Origin: Ophiura sarsii
Lineage: Eukaryota > Echinodermata > Ophiuroidea > Amphilepidida > Ophiuridae
Length of the DNA stretch: 64,000 nt
Assembly: GCA_035610835.1 (NCBI GenBank)
Contig: CM069453.1
Coordinates: forward strand, 70,620,682-70,684,681
Reading direction: 5' to 3'
Position numbers and translations under genes: made by a program. Each line of letters begins with the position of its first letter. Position 1 is the first letter of the stretch. Positions 45,253-58,434 of this stretch are shown here, piece after piece. The notes beneath the pieces are model-generated. The model was not told the DNA's origin and ran no database searches. It worked only from the letters and a program-made list of their open reading frames with translations.

Positions 45253-45920
45253 TACAGGGTGAGTCAAAAAGAAGTTGTACGGATTTGAATATTTTTTCCT
45301 GAGAAAGAAAAAGAAAATTGACCTAAAACTCAAGCGATATTTTTGACGAGAATATTCTTCCGATCATCTGAAAAAAAGAATGACTGAAATCGATCATTCC
45401 TATCCAGAGTTATAGCTATTTTACTAAAATAACCCATTTTTTTTAGCTGTCCACCGATACGTAAAACAGAACAAAGTAAAGACAATGTTTAAAACTCATC
45501 ATTATCATATCAGGAAGTAATTGTTTTATTCCTCATAATGCAAAATAATAAAATCCGTCAAAAAGAGAAGGTTAAAGTTTTATTGTAGTCACTGATTATT
45601 TATTTTAGGCACACCATTCCCACCTGTGTTTGAAACTCCCGGGCTTTAATCTTATTTGAATATGAATGACCGAGTGTACATTTTGCTGCCCACTTAGATA
45701 TCAAGAGAATTAAGCGTTTCGTGGACAGCTAAAAAAGGGGGTTCTTTTTTTAAAACAGGCATAGCTCTTGATATAATTGATCGATTTCAATGATTTCTTT
45801 TGTCATGTGAGCGGAATAAGTTGCTCTTTGAATACGTGTCTCATTGGTTTGTCAAATTTGTTTGGTCTATTTTTAAACAAATATTCATTCCCGTACAACT
45901 TCTTTTTGACTCACCCTGTA
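45253..45920. mobile_element. mariner-like MITE, TACAGGGTGAGTCAAAAAG ends
   Basis: TACAGGGTGAGTCAAAAAGA then AGTTGTACGG at the left, inverted at the right as GTACAACTTCTTTTTGACTC then ACCCTGTA. Inner symmetry around TTAGCTGTCCAC / GTGGACAGCTAA. Confidence 0.88.
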
Positions 45921-46033
45921 GTTTAGAAATATCAAAAAAACATTATTAAAACCATTTTAAAACAATTTGAAGAAAAATAATAATAATTTTCAAAAAGTAT
46001 TTTAAAAAGCAAGAAAAAAAGTGACCCTATATA

Positions 46034-46756
46034 TACAGGGTGTATCAAAAAAAATAGGACTCTGTTTCATGACGGTGTAATTCTTATTATAATCATTGGA
46101 CCATGACCAATTTAGTCTCAAAGTAAAGCCCAATTAATTATTATGATATCCTGAAAATATAAGATCAATCCGATGCAAAATAAGAAAACTAGCGTACTTT
46201 GCGCAAACCATGTCATTTACTGGTTTGTACAATGGGATCTACATGTACAGACCAGTAAATAACATAGTTTACGTATCAATACGTAATAATATTATTGTCA
46301 ACATAGTAAATAATCTATCAGTCAATAGCAAAGTTTAGTTTGGTAATCCATTTAATTCTGGCACAAATCAATACTGCAAGGCTAAAAAAATCCGCAAAAC
46401 AGATGCATACATATTCAGCGCAAAATAAAAAAGTTTTGTTAAATAGTTCTCGAACCCACGGTGGATGGTTCATTGAGTTACAAATCGAGCACTTTCATGT
46501 TACTCGACTGTTACTGTGTGAATTTCCATTGTACAAACGGTTACTGTGTGAATTCCCATTGTACAAACCAGTAAATGACATGGTTTACACAAAGTTCGCT
46601 AGTTTTCTTATTTTTTATCGGATTGATCTCATATTTTCAGGATATCATAATAATTAATTGGGCTTTACATTGAGACTAAATTGGTCATGGTCCAATGATT
46701 ATAATAATTATTACACCGTCATGAAACAGAGTCGAATTTTTTTGATACACTCTGTA
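46034..46756. mobile_element. mariner-like foldback MITE with about 230 bp arms
   Basis: TACAGGGTGTATCAAAAAAA...ACTCTGTTTCATGACGGTGT and its inverse at the right end. The arms stay similar up to CATGTCATTTACTGGTTTGT near 46207 and its inverse near 46570. Confidence 0.88.
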
Positions 46757-47334
46757 TGTGACCAGTCGCGTCAAAAAGGACATGTTGTCGGCAAACACAG
46801 TTTTGAGATAGAGGCCCATTACCTTCAATATGGTGTCATTTTAAAGCTTAAAATTTGCTCTTTCAAGTTCTACCAATAACTCATATTTGACTTGGGCAAA
46901 TATTTGACATGTTCATTTTGATGTGATGGGTCACATATTTTCAGATTTTAGTGCCGCTTGCATTGGGCAAGTTAACTTCTCTTTTTTGTGGCCCTATGGT
47001 CCATCTTGAAAAAAATCATTGCTGACAAACTTTGTGAAGCCTTACCATTTAAATATGCATAGATGAAGATGGCTTAAGAAAACAAGTAAGTGTCAATCTT
47101 CTCAGACAAGGCCTTAAATAAATATGACACCGCATCATCCACAATATCAAGTATGTTATTACAGACGCTAATTTGTGTAAATCTCAATTTCGTATCAAAT
47201 TACGCATATGCAACACAATCGCCGCATCAAATAAATGCTTTGTGCTGCGAGGTGCTGACTAGAGGAGTTTCACTAAAATCCTGTTATATATCTCAACTGT
47301 GGATTTAAAACCTGGGCAAAGTCTTCAAGGAAGT

Positions 47335-48945
47335 AAAAGTGGATGTTCCGATCACTTGAGGTGTTTTTTGCCCAAAATATTTTCCGCGAAAAATTATAAC
47401 ACGCGAAAATATTGTTTATAACATTCATGCAGTGCATCCAGAAGGTCGCTCGCAAAAAAAAACAATTCGCAAAATGTCTATGATATCAAAATGTGCGAAA
47501 ATATCTTTACGCAAAAATATTGGCTTTTACAGTATGATATCAGAAGAAACCCCATATTTTCCACATTATTTCTGTAAAATGTTTGGCGCAAGATATGTTC
47601 CATTTAAACGTTATAGGCCAATTAAAAGCAGTAAACTACTGCCAAATATGGCTCCTACACCACTGCAGAAAAACCGCTGTAATACTAAATAATTATATCT
47701 ATACTTTTTATACTGTGCTATGGCCATGACACTTTGGGAATAAATTTATAACAGGGTTCCTGCACCTTCCAGACAATTAAATTCCATGACTTTTCCATAA
47801 CTTTCCATGACCAAATTATGAAAAATCCATGACCTTTTTCAGACAACTTCGCCGCGTGCCGTGTAATACGACCTTTTACTCTCATTTTCCAGTCGTTTAA
47901 TTTTTAACCAGACGGCTATCGTCATTTTGATTTTTTTTTTTTTCCTCCGGAAAATAAAATTCCATGACTTTTCCATGACTTTGGCCATTTTCATCAAATT
48001 CCAAGACTTTTCCAGGCCTGGAATTTAGAAATTAAATTCCATGACTTTTCCAGGTTTTCCATGACCGGGGGAACCCTGTTATAAGCATATGTGACGTATT
48101 CTACCGAAACCAGACGGAATTGGGAATTTGAGTTTCTTGTAAATAATTAATCTTCAGAGTGTTTATAACATTATTATGAAGGTTTCAGATTAAAGAATCA
48201 AACCTACAAAAACAAAATGCAATTTTTTAATTTTCTTTTAAAGTACTTTGTAAGTTCATTGTAAGTACATTGTAAGTACATCTTTAAAGGACGATATCTC
48301 AGTTTGGAGTTTTCATAAAGACGAACTTGAAAATGATCTAACTCCGCTTTGGGAAGTCCGATTAATATAAAAAAGTACCATTGTAAAGCTGAAGATCTCT
48401 ACTTTAATAATCAATTCCCAGTAGAAAATACCATCCATCACCACTCAGTTGTGGGAACAAAATATTTGTGTAATACCTTGGTGTTTTGGCATCAAAATAA
48501 AATAAACGTCTTTAGTAAACATTGATTTTATAGAGGAGCAAAAATGTATTTATAAAACTATGTGTTTTCTGAAATTTGGTAGTATTTGGGAATTTCGCAA
48601 CGCCTCCTGTATTGAGTCAATGGGTTTTCAGATAACAAATTCCGTAAATCAAAAGACGGCTTTTGAAAAAATTCAAACTTGGCATATCTTTTTTCTTATC
48701 AATGTACACATCCTCTGCTATTTTTGAAGCAAATCAATGATGGTCACCTTAGCCGACTTAACCCACCCAGGCAGTTTGTGTACTACTCAATGGGCAAATT
48801 TCATGTCACCTTGTGTATCTAAAATGAGAACCATTTGTAGTTTATGCAACTAACATTTTGGAATACGACTATTTTAAGGATGACCCTTCATGTAGAATAG
48901 AAAACATCAAGTTGAAAATCAGGCCAGCGATCGGAACATCTACCT
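47335..48945. mobile_element. MITE family R, copy 2 (expanded)
   Basis: Left GTGGATGTTCCGATCAC near 47338, right inverse of AGGTAGATGTTCCGATCGC ending near 48945. Longer than the other two copies, partly through the nested 47752-48078 element. Confidence 0.65.
47752..48078. mobile_element. hAT-like MITE with CAGGGTTCC ends
   Basis: CAGGGTTCCTGCACCTTCCA at the left, GGAACCCTG at the right, flanked by TTATAA on both sides. The interior is built from repeats of ATTCCATGACTTTTCC. CAGGG tips suggest hAT, but the duplication seen is 6 rather than 8 bp. Confidence 0.65.
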
Positions 48946-49084
48946 TTAAGATCCAAAATAAATAAAGGCGACTAAAATCAATTTAAACATAAGACTTTGG
49001 CATCAAAATATTGATGGGGCATGAATGAACATTATATTTCATTTTTTGTCTTATGCTAACCAAAGATGTTTTTTAGGCCAGGGG

Positions 49085-49405
49085 GGATGTTTATATTCTT
49101 TATATAGCTCTACTGCAGAGTCTGGATGTTCTCATACTTTTACCAGCCTATAGTTTTCCCCATGTTCATCTTATGAATCCAAGTTCTAGAAACACCTATG
49201 TAGATCAACTATCAACCAACACTCTCTCTCTAACTCTGTACTCCATACCGATGTGTGCTGATGTGTCAAATTGGCCAGGCAGGCCAATGGTCATTGTCAC
49301 ACGATGCATAAGTAATTTGGTCAATAGTTTATCTACATTGTTTCTAGAACTTGGATTAATCAAAATTGGGGAAACAGAAATATCGGTGGCTCTGAAGCAG
49401 AGCTA
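49085..49405. mobile_element. foldback MITE
   Basis: AATCCAAGTTCTAGAAACA and TGTTTCTAGAACTTGGATT are inverted partners (about 49176 and 49338). Outer arms TAGCTCTACTGCAGAGTC and GGCTCTGAAGCAGAGCTA extend the symmetry. Confidence 0.7.
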
Positions 49406-49803
49406 TTACTTACGTGACATTTACCTTGCTCTATTGAACCTTTTTGATCTCTATTTCTCATTGTGTGACATTTGAATTGCCCTTTGTTATAGCACTCTTT
49501 CTTTAATCATCAATAATTGAACTGCTACAGTATTAGGCCAGGAGCCCGGAGAGTTTATTCAGTTGAGAAGAAGGTACAACAGGTTTGATGGTCTGATAAA
49601 GTTAGTTGGGTCCCAAGAGTCAATATTTTGAACAATTTTTTTACGTGGCCTAAACTATGTTATAAACAGACATTAATGGTGTGCTGTTGTCATGGCAACA
49701 TACTTTCATGACCGACAAACACATCAACAATAGGTATAATGGGAGCAAAATGTGGACATAAATGGCATTAGCCATGGGTCCATACAAGGGCTTAGAACCT
49801 ATA

Positions 49804-51770
49804 CCGTGTGCAGTAAGTCTGTTCCTCCCCCCTAAAGAAAACCATTTCAACATGTTTTGAATTGAACTTGCACAATTTATTTGTTAATAATTTGTTAGTG
49901 GATATTGTTTTAGATTACTAGAGATGTCATTTAGCAATTTATTTGAAGTTGTTGTCCCCATTGCGGTCGATAACCTCCGAAACACGTTTTGCCCAGTTTC
50001 TGTTTCCGTTTCTGTTCATAAGGCCCTTCACAATGAATGTTATGTTTCCTGTTGCCGCCCGCCCCGAAATGCCAAAATCCCAAAATAATTCATTATTTGA
50101 GATGAATTCATTATTTTGTACTTTTACCTTAAAACACCATTTTTTCAAATGGATTTTCAGCCCGGATTTTCAGGTAGCCTTGCGCTGGTTCTCACAGATG
50201 CACCTTGGGATACAATATCCCAAGGTGCACTGCGGTATTTATCCTCGGATGCGATGGCACAGTTCTACTTCTACAGCGTAAAGTAATAGCGTCGGCCGTC
50301 GAGTTCTGAACTGAGACTTGTGCACGATGAATGATACAGCTATTAAACTCCCTGAGCTGCCGAAAATGGTTCTGTGAGCAATGTCATGTGCGATCGCGAT
50401 ATGAAACGATTGCAGAATAAAATAAGAATGATTTGCGCCCGGGATTTGCGATTGAAATGATGAATTTTGATGGCGATCTTTTTATGTATCAATCCGATTT
50501 CTCGTTTTTCTCTCGCTATCAACAATTTCGGTGCGTTTTTCTCGGGTTTTTAGTGAATCTGATGAAATCTCGGTATATCTCGCTTTTGCTTAAAAGTTCG
50601 TGCGTTTTTTACCCAAATGAAATGCGGTTTTTTTCCGGGGCTTAATGATAGATGGTCATGCGGTGCAAAATTCGACTACTTTTCCATGTGTTGCGTGATC
50701 TCTACATTGCATTGTCATGCCGATCCAACTCTCGAATTACAGTTACTCTTGGTGAACTTTGAAAACCCCTACTACTCAAACAATCATGAATGTCAGGACT
50801 AGTTATTCTATCTCCATCTGTAAACTTGAAAAATAGGCCGCAATTAATTTATATATTTTGTATGATTTATTTTTAAAATAAATGCCAGAGGGTGCCGGAC
50901 AAGATTTTCTGTTTCTTGTTTCAGTAGAATCACAGTTACTCTTGTTGAACTTTGAAAACCCTCAAACAATGATTGTCGGGCCTAGTTATTCTCTCTCCAT
51001 CTGTTAAAAAAAGGCCTAAATTATTTTGATCTGTATGATGCGCTTGAAGTGCATGCAAACACACTAATTTTAAGAACATTTCCACTTAAAAGAAATCAAT
51101 TGTCCACATGCATTATAAAGCAGAAGAGAGATTGATTGGATGGTTGCCCATGTTTCTGTGTGATGTATGTGGGTGCTAGCACCATGTAACTACTTGTATG
51201 TGATTAAACGCATGCGAATATGGTATTAGTTGTATCGCATGTTTTGACTCTGGTAAAATAATGAATAATGAATAATGAATAGTGACCGCCCCCTATTTTT
51301 TTAAGGTGCAACAGGAAACATAACATTCATTGTGAAGGGCCTAAGGGCTGTTATTGTTGCCTTTTCTGCCTGGCCCATCTTTGGTGGCCTGCCTGATCGT
51401 TGTATGTCTTTAAGTGATGCTCTATTGTTGTTACACCATTTGCGTACCCATCTGCAAGCAGCTTACCAATTTCCTTGTTAGTGTTACCCTCCTTTCTCCA
51501 TTTCCTGGCCAGTCCCTTCCAAGCCACTGTTGTTTTTCTTGGGCGCCATCTTTAAAGCCCCGAGGTTTGTGTACCTTTAAAACGTCAAAATCTACCAAAT
51601 CTGCTCCTACAATTCACAGGAATGTCCGAACATTTTAATTTTTCCGCACTTTGTAGGCTATGAACAGCCTGTAGTCACAAATGTAAAAACCAACAGATGG
51701 CGCACTACCATATAGATGATACGCCCAGGGGAAGATGGCCCTAAGGGCGGAACGGACTTACTGCACACCG
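49804..51770 (-). mobile_element. Tc1-like transposon relic, internally deleted, split by a Harbinger-like element
   Basis: Ends CCGTGTGCAGTAAGTCTGTT and the inverse of CGGTGTGCAGTAAGTCCGTT, with TATA on both sides. Minus-strand transposase traces: near 51480-51400 TNKEIGKLLADGYANG, an HTH-like segment, then in another frame RSGRPPKMGQAEKA, the GRP(R/K) linker typical of Tc1 transposases. At 49990-49939 is WAKRVSEVIDRNGDNNF and a stop, the typical C-terminal end. Without the inner 1320 bp insertion it is only about 650 bp, so the catalytic DDE core was already deleted. Confidence 0.75.
50022..51341. mobile_element. PIF/Harbinger-like non-autonomous element
   Basis: A perfect inverted repeat of at least 34 bp, beginning GGCCCTTCACAATGAATGTT, lies at 50022-50055 and 51308-51341. 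TAA flanks it at 50019-50021 and 51342-51344. GG-starting ends and a 3 bp TWA duplication are the PIF/Harbinger signature. It contains a direct duplication (about 50730-50870 and 50930-51040) but no transposase. Confidence 0.8.
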
Positions 51771-51899
51771 TATACATTTGTACAAGGTGTCCAACACAAA
51801 GGACGCCTGTGCTGAGAGTTATAAAATGAATTAGCAATTCATATGAATCACACACAAAAACTAGATAAATACTCAAATTTGGTCAATTCATTTTACTTT

Positions 51900-54800
51900 C
51901 ATACCAAACATGATTAAATTATATAATCCACAGTAAATAAACAAATTTTTCTGTTTTTAATCAAGAAGACTGTTTTTAGCAGGAAGTGAGCCAATATCCA
52001 CATCAATAGGAGAAACCTACTCAACAACAACTACCCACGGAATGATGCGGTAATTGGATGAGACGATGAGAAATAAACTTGATGAATAAGGCAACGAAAT
52101 CCTTCATTTACTATATTGGTAGAATACATTTAAATCAATCAAATAGAAAGGCAATTTGTCTTAGTATTTTAGCATTTGTAAGGATAATGGTTCGTAACAA
52201 AACAAGGTAATTAAAGAAAGGAAAATATTCTTTCACTGTTTTGACCAGGGAAAAAAAATAGACTGGGGCGACGGGCGATTCGCCCTCAGAATGTGTAAAA
52301 TCGCCCCCCTGAAGAAAATTACGAGGGTGAAAAATAATGATAAAAGTCCATGAAATCGCCCCCATTTCTCAGCCAAATCAAGAGGATTCCCTTTCAATGC
52401 CTTTTTTATTGGATAAATATCCCTTGTCGTCCCTCGTTTCAAGCCACTGCCATTTGATCTTTTTAACATTAGCATATCTGTGAACTTCCATTATTACTTC
52501 ACAATACTACGCATTAATCGCAATGACCGAGTAACTCGCGACGATTTTGGAAGTAATGTGTTGTGCAGTTGGTGTTGTGATGGAAAAAGTAATGGCGGCC
52601 GAACACTCGCATCTCCCGTAATCACACTCTCGCTTTCGATCTCTACTTACGTACACAACATGTGCGTCCGTCAGGCATAACATTTACGATAAGATTTACA
52701 AAAGAGACTAATAACCTCATATACCGAATGCGGCTTACACTTTGCCATGTGTGATATACATGATTAAATTACAGACACGTGACAACGGGTCAACAACGGG
52801 TCGACAATCTAGTCTTAAAGGGTCAATGATTAGACGCTTATTCCAGTCGTTTTACAATTCATTTTTTTAATTTTATTTATTTTTTCATGGATTTTCGCCA
52901 GAATTTTTTTGCGCTCGATTCTTTCAGGCCGGGAGATAACGGGAGCGCCTGAACTTTTGGTCAAAATGCGAGGAAAATTAATACACTTTTACCTACCAGC
53001 CAGCATTCAATTGGTTGTGTTAAAATAATTCAAATGTGAAAGTCACCATCAAATATCATGCAATAATATGCATAGCTTTATGGTCACATTAATTTACATT
53101 ATTTGTATCAGACTTCAGACAATGCGAGCAAGGTAAGAATAGATATAATAGTAGGTATAGCACCCACAAAATTCAAATGCACTGAAAGTGTACAAAATTA
53201 GTCTCATGTTGTAGATAATTGCAAAAGTAGAAATTTGGCAAAAAAATCATGCAAAAAGGTTGTACGGTTCTCAAGATGTTGTCCATTGATTATTGGAAAA
53301 TATGACCGGAAATCTGCCAAAAAGTGCCATTTATGGTAAAAACTGACATTTTAGCAAGTTTACACCCTTCTAATTATAAAACTATGTAGGCCTACCTACA
53401 GTAGCTACAAAACACAGATGCAAGGCACTGGCCATAGGTTTATCCATTTCTATTAAAATCAGACATGATATTTATTTCATATTTGTACAGCAGACTCCAG
53501 AATATGCCATTTTATTCAAAATTCATAATCGCAACTCTGAAAATCGTCAAAAAATGACTAAGTCCAGCTAATTAATATGCGTAACGTGAATATCTGAAGT
53601 TCTACAAGCAGTAGAGAGATGAGCTTTGGTATACTGTTTACCTGTGACAAGACGTATATTAAAATGTAAAATTTAGTTAATTATCTCATTAAATATGCAA
53701 ATGAGCTCATTATGTATTCAAATTTTGCATATATGCAAATTATGTCAGTTTGATTCGCATTTTGTTTACATGAGTTTATTCCTGAACATATTCTCTAGCC
53801 ATTTCCAGTATGTTGCTATCGATCAGTGCAATTGCTGTGGAGAGGTCTGCAGTAAGCTACCATAATAAGCTTATATTCTGTGTTTTGGGGTCTTTTTCTG
53901 GTGTGATGCATTCAATGGATATACAAACTAAGCATATCAGCCAAAAGTAGAGAGTTTTTACTAGCATCTGGTACCTTCTACCTTTCAAATTGGGCCTTCA
54001 AATTTTCAAATCGGGCAATTATATCAAAATTTAGAGCAAATTCCCAAACATTATGTAACTAGCCACAACTCAGCCGAATAACATTCGATTGATATGTATG
54101 ACCCAGGGTCATGTACAGAGAGGTCATAGCTACCATATATAGCAAGCTCAGTGCCAAATAAGGAGTGCATCATAACAGAATGGTCAATTATTGGTATGGG
54201 TGTTTTTCAATGCTGAGCTGCATTGCTTAGTGTGGGCTGTCAATGGGACCCAAGTGTGTGACTTTCAGGCAAGGCATAAAAAGTACTTGCAAAGATTTTT
54301 AAAAAACAAAAACTTCCAGGTGTAGAATAATCACCAAACTTCAGATTCAGATAGAGAAGAGATCAATCTAATTAATGGTGAAGAGTGTACATTTATAAAT
54401 TATTAAGTTTTTTCAAACCAGTCCATTAAGTTTTGCCTGAAAACAAGTAAATTCACCTGAGTGTGCACACACTCTGTGTGGCAGACCCTAGTGTAGCGAA
54501 TGTGCTATACCTAATAATAGCTGGTATATTTACCAATACATTTAAAACATGTTTATTGATACAAACAATTAAAAAATATCATAGTTTGTAAGGAGCCCTC
54601 GTCTTGCTGAAAGTAGCCCCCCTAAACACTATCACAAGGGGGTTTTTTTTCTTGAGAAAATCCAAAGAGCTCCCTGAAAAAAAAATGTACTCCTTGTTTT
54701 GACACTTCCATCCACTTTTACAGAGACCCATCAGCAGCAGCAAGTAAACAGCATTTGTGACATCATGCCACATTTAAAAATAAAAAGAAAGGTTATGAAG

Positions 54801-54971
54801 TTGTCATTTCTTACAAAAAAAGTAAGGTTATGAAATTGTCATTTCTTACAAACCCCACAAAATCCAATCAGTGAGTGCCGGCAATCAACTCTGTATAAAT
54901 AAAAGGTACAAGGCGATTAACAAGTCTAGCTATTCCACTATAGAAAATATAATAACGAGTTAACCTCTTAC
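51900..54971 (-). other. EHMT large intron, remainder
   Basis: AT-rich, no exon-like frames. Short local tandem duplication at about 54786-54857 (GGTTATGAAATTGTCATTTC, twice). No further transposon ends recognised. Confidence 0.5.
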
Positions 54972-55050
54972 CCTGTTGTCCAGATCGAATAGATAGGAAT
55001 CATCTTCTCGCTGGTCTGCATCTGCGTCGGAGATTAACTCGCCAGCATAT
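54972..55050 (-). CDS. EHMT: EHMT (G9a/GLP) exon: SET domain, second part
   Basis: 79 bases between acceptor TTTTTCTCATAG and donor GTAAGAGG. The first base completes the Glu codon (GA|A), then [20 protein letters not shown] and FDLDNR. This is the SET segment with the conserved GELISD and SYLFDLDN motifs of EHMT1/2. It ends in phase 0 and joins exactly to [10 protein letters not shown] at 42742. A 12.2 kb intron separates it from that exon, against 286 bp to the exon upstream. Confidence 0.96.
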
Positions 55051-55336
55051 CTATGAGAAAAATGATTAAAAAAGAAGAAAAACAATATTATTTACTGTGT
55101 AGTGTTACCGTTTCAATGAACACCATCGCAGTTTTTGTTGAATTCTGAGAAATAACAGTCAAAATGCAAGTTTTTATGACAAGTTAACCTAAAATTTGTG
55201 AAAACTGTTTGCAATAAAATATAGTAAAAGATAATATCATACATAAATAATGCTATATTATATTGCAAATTCCTCACCCAAAACAGGATGTTTTGGCCGA
55301 TTATTACGTCACTTTATCATACATTTTGTTACTCAC

Positions 55337-55539
55337 TCGCATATAAAAGTGCCTTGCTTGATATCTTGTGTTGTCCTCACGCCCCAGCCCATCTTTGGCG
55401 TGCGAAACAGGACCAGGTGAGTTTTGATTCCGTTCTGTACCACACGATTGCGGCAATTTCTCCAGCAGAAACAGGCGCGACCGCACTCAAATATCATTGG
55501 TGGCTCGTGGAAGTTGAACTCTGGCAGCAGGCGGCCCTC
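55337..55539 (-). CDS. EHMT: EHMT (G9a/GLP) exon: end of pre-SET and start of SET
   Basis: 203 bases between acceptor CTATTTATCTTTTGTAG and donor GTGAGTAA: 67 codons plus GA. It encodes [37 protein letters not shown], then [18 protein letters not shown]. The C-x3-C-x-C-x3-C spacing belongs to the pre-SET zinc cluster. GWGVR is the opening of SET, which binds S-adenosylmethionine. Sequence and exon phase point to EHMT rather than SUV39 or SETDB. The exon before it, expected to encode the remaining pre-SET cysteines, is not found up to 64000, so the intron is at least 8.4 kb or the window ends inside it. Confidence 0.96.
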
Positions 55540-58434
55540 CTACAAAAGATAAATAGAGCAAGAGTTTTTTTTTAATTCAAAACATTATGCTTGAAACAAG
55601 GAGCCATCCTGACTTCATAGATGCTTTTCATTGTTACTGATTTAATGGTTTCGTACAGATATGCATATGTAGCTTGGAGGAAAATACAGGAATACATCAA
55701 TGAACAAACCGGCAAATGTGACATTACAAAACATCAATAGTTTACAATCAGCAAATCAATACAGCACACAATAGGGAAGTGCTGTCATCTTCGGCACATT
55801 TTGTTAATGTCACCATGCCAATAAAATGTTATCATGACATCGATATGTCAAAATATATTTCAGTCGGAAAAAATCCCTGACATCGTATGGCTGTGTGCTT
55901 GTAGAGCGAGCCACCAATTATTGACTACATTATTTCCAGGTTTAGTTAAGATCAAAATGGTGAATCGTAATGATCAGTAGTGGTTTAAGACTCCGGCAAA
56001 ATCACAATTTTTTTAACATGTGAAAATAAATCTGCACGTCAGATTCTATGCATGCACAAGTTTGACTATCTGTGATGCATGTCAAATGAATAGCCATTAT
56101 AAATTAGCATTAAACCGTTGTTTTGTGGGACGGATTGTCGACAGGTTTGCCACTTCCAGTCAAGCTTTTCAGTAAGCTTTGGTATTCTTAGTCAAGATCG
56201 TGGAACGTATGTCTACATGATTGGGATGTGAGGGATGGATGTCAACACTAGGGCTAAGCAGGAATGGCATTCCCAGAAAGGAATCATGGGTCACAGAAAA
56301 AACCCTTGCAAGACACAAAACAACTGTATCTTACAATGTGTAGCTTTACCGTATTACAAATGTCATATAAGCATAATCATTCATTTATGAATATTTGTGA
56401 ATAAAGTGTCTTAGATTGACGTCTATGGTAAGCTGGAAGTAGATTACAGGGTGAGTCAATCAAGGAATTCTCAATTCCACACTAGTACTTGGTGACCATA
56501 TAGTGACGCACCTGTTTGTAGCACACTCCTAAAATGACGTAGCCATTTTACTATAAGGACAAATTGACCACATCGTTTTAAGAGTGTAGGGCTGTGCATT
56601 TCCAAATACAAAGCTATGTATTTCCTTTGGTCGATGGGGATATACAGGGATGTTAGTGTAAAAAGTGAATTCAAGCCAATACTTGTATAGACTATATTAG
56701 GGCAAGGTTGGTTTTTACAGACTAGGTAAAATGCCTTAGTGAAATCAAGCTTAACCTGTAATGAATTTCCTGACCCTAGGGCACGGTTGGGTTTCACAGA
56801 CTTTAGGTACAATGCCTATGTACAATCAACCTTACTCTGTAATTCATTTTATTAAGCTTAAGCAGAGTTAGTAATAGCAAATTTACATCTATCAGTCACA
56901 GTAACTGATACATTTGTAGACATCACATCCATTACCACCAGACGCTAGAATTATCACACAAACAGTTATTTTTGCAGTTGCCTCGTGTCAAGCGAGATAC
57001 ATATATATAACATTTCATTTATTTCATTAAGGACTGCCAACCCATGCTCAATTCAACACCACATGTTTATTCATAAACACAGTAAATAGGAAGGGAGAGA
57101 GGCAAGAGTGCTCAGATGAAGCCCTCCTCCTCTTCTCCCTGCTCGTGGGCAGTCAACCCAATGAACCCCCCTGCCAAATAATAATGTCAAACCTGACTGG
57201 AATTGAAACTTGCGACTAGTCCTTAACATTTTCTTTGTTTAGCCAAAACCTGGCCTAACACATAATTGTGATCATTTTGGAACCACTACTATTTTATCAT
57301 TATGATTATTATATATTGGAGTGGATTATCCAAGCATTTCACTATTTCCGAAGACCTTGAGATACGTACAAAGTATTCTTTTTTCCACACACAAATTTAC
57401 AACGGAATTTGGAATCAGGTCCATACCACCCGTGGGTGAAAACATGTAACAATTGAAAAGTATTGTGTATTTGATGCACGTTGACCAAAACATTAATAAT
57501 TTCAACTTTTTTCTGAACGTGTCGTTCACTCATTATTTTGATCTTAACTCATTTTACTTTGCCAAACCAAAAAACACTGCCAACCCAAGCTTCCTGCAAC
57601 ACCGTATGTTTTCCATGAACACAGTAAATAGGAAGGGAAAGAGGCAAGAGTGCTCAGATGAAGCCCTCCACCTCTTCCCCCTGTTCGTGGGCAGTCAACC
57701 CAAGGAACCCTTTTTGCACATGGGCAAACCATCGCAAGGGAGGGTGGGTGGGAATTTTGAGAAAGTAAGAATATGACTTCTCGCTTTGAAGACACGAAAT
57801 AATATGATTCAAGATTTCGAACGTGGCGACCACAAAAACAGGGGGAGGGACGTCAACAACCGGCGCTGCCGCGTGATTGGTCAATTGATCCAACGGAAAT
57901 GACGACACCAGACCCGAACATTTTAGCCCTGGCGGTAAAGTGGAAATTCTTTCGACGGCTCAATAATTTCTGATTAACAGAATGGCAAACAAATTCCATT
58001 TGCAAAATGGGCATCAATTTTTTTGTAATTTTATGTTAAATATATTACATTTATGTCTATACTCAACACATTTTCTAATGACAAAAAATGAACCATTCAT
58101 AAAATACCCAGTCCTGAGTCCCAATCATTCCGACTCATCCTGTATTCTTGCAGACAATTTATCACTTAATAGATTAGTTCCCATACAAATATAATTTTTT
58201 CTCTTCCCTGGTCAACACATGTCGACATCAACATAAAAGGCATGTTAACAGCGGGACATAAGCAAGAAACAGTGACGATGAGTCTTTTAAATATAACTTT
58301 GTTGTTTTGTTTACACATCTTTGACACTCATACACAGGAGCAGATTGATGAAAGCAGAAATAATCCTTTTTAAGAATAATTCTGTAAAACCTTTCCCAGG
58401 TAACGTTAGTAAATGGTATAAATTCTGGAATAAA
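55540..58434 (-). other. probable EHMT intron, left of the 101 bp array
   Basis: No EHMT exon recognised. It contains a tandem duplication of about 100 bp (56700-56830, motif AGGTAMAATGCC) and a dispersed direct duplication (57030-57175 and 57570-57715). A single TACAGGGTGAGTC end at 56446 has no convincing partner. Confidence 0.5.
57030..57715 (+). repeat. direct duplication, about 145 bp, 540 bp apart
   Basis: Both copies share ACACAGTAAATAGGAAGGGA, GAGGCAAGAGTGCTCAGATG and GTGGGCAGTCAACCCAA. Copies at 57030-57175 and 57570-57715. Confidence 0.85.

Noticed and set aside
53690..53760. clustered octamer-like ATGCAAAT motifs
   Set aside because: Two copies in AT-rich intronic DNA are not above what base composition would give.
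56446..58145. 1.7 kb mariner-like element between TACAGGGTGAGTCA and GACTCATCCTGTA
   Set aside because: Only about 12 tip bases match and the following bases disagree, so the two ends probably belong to different elements.
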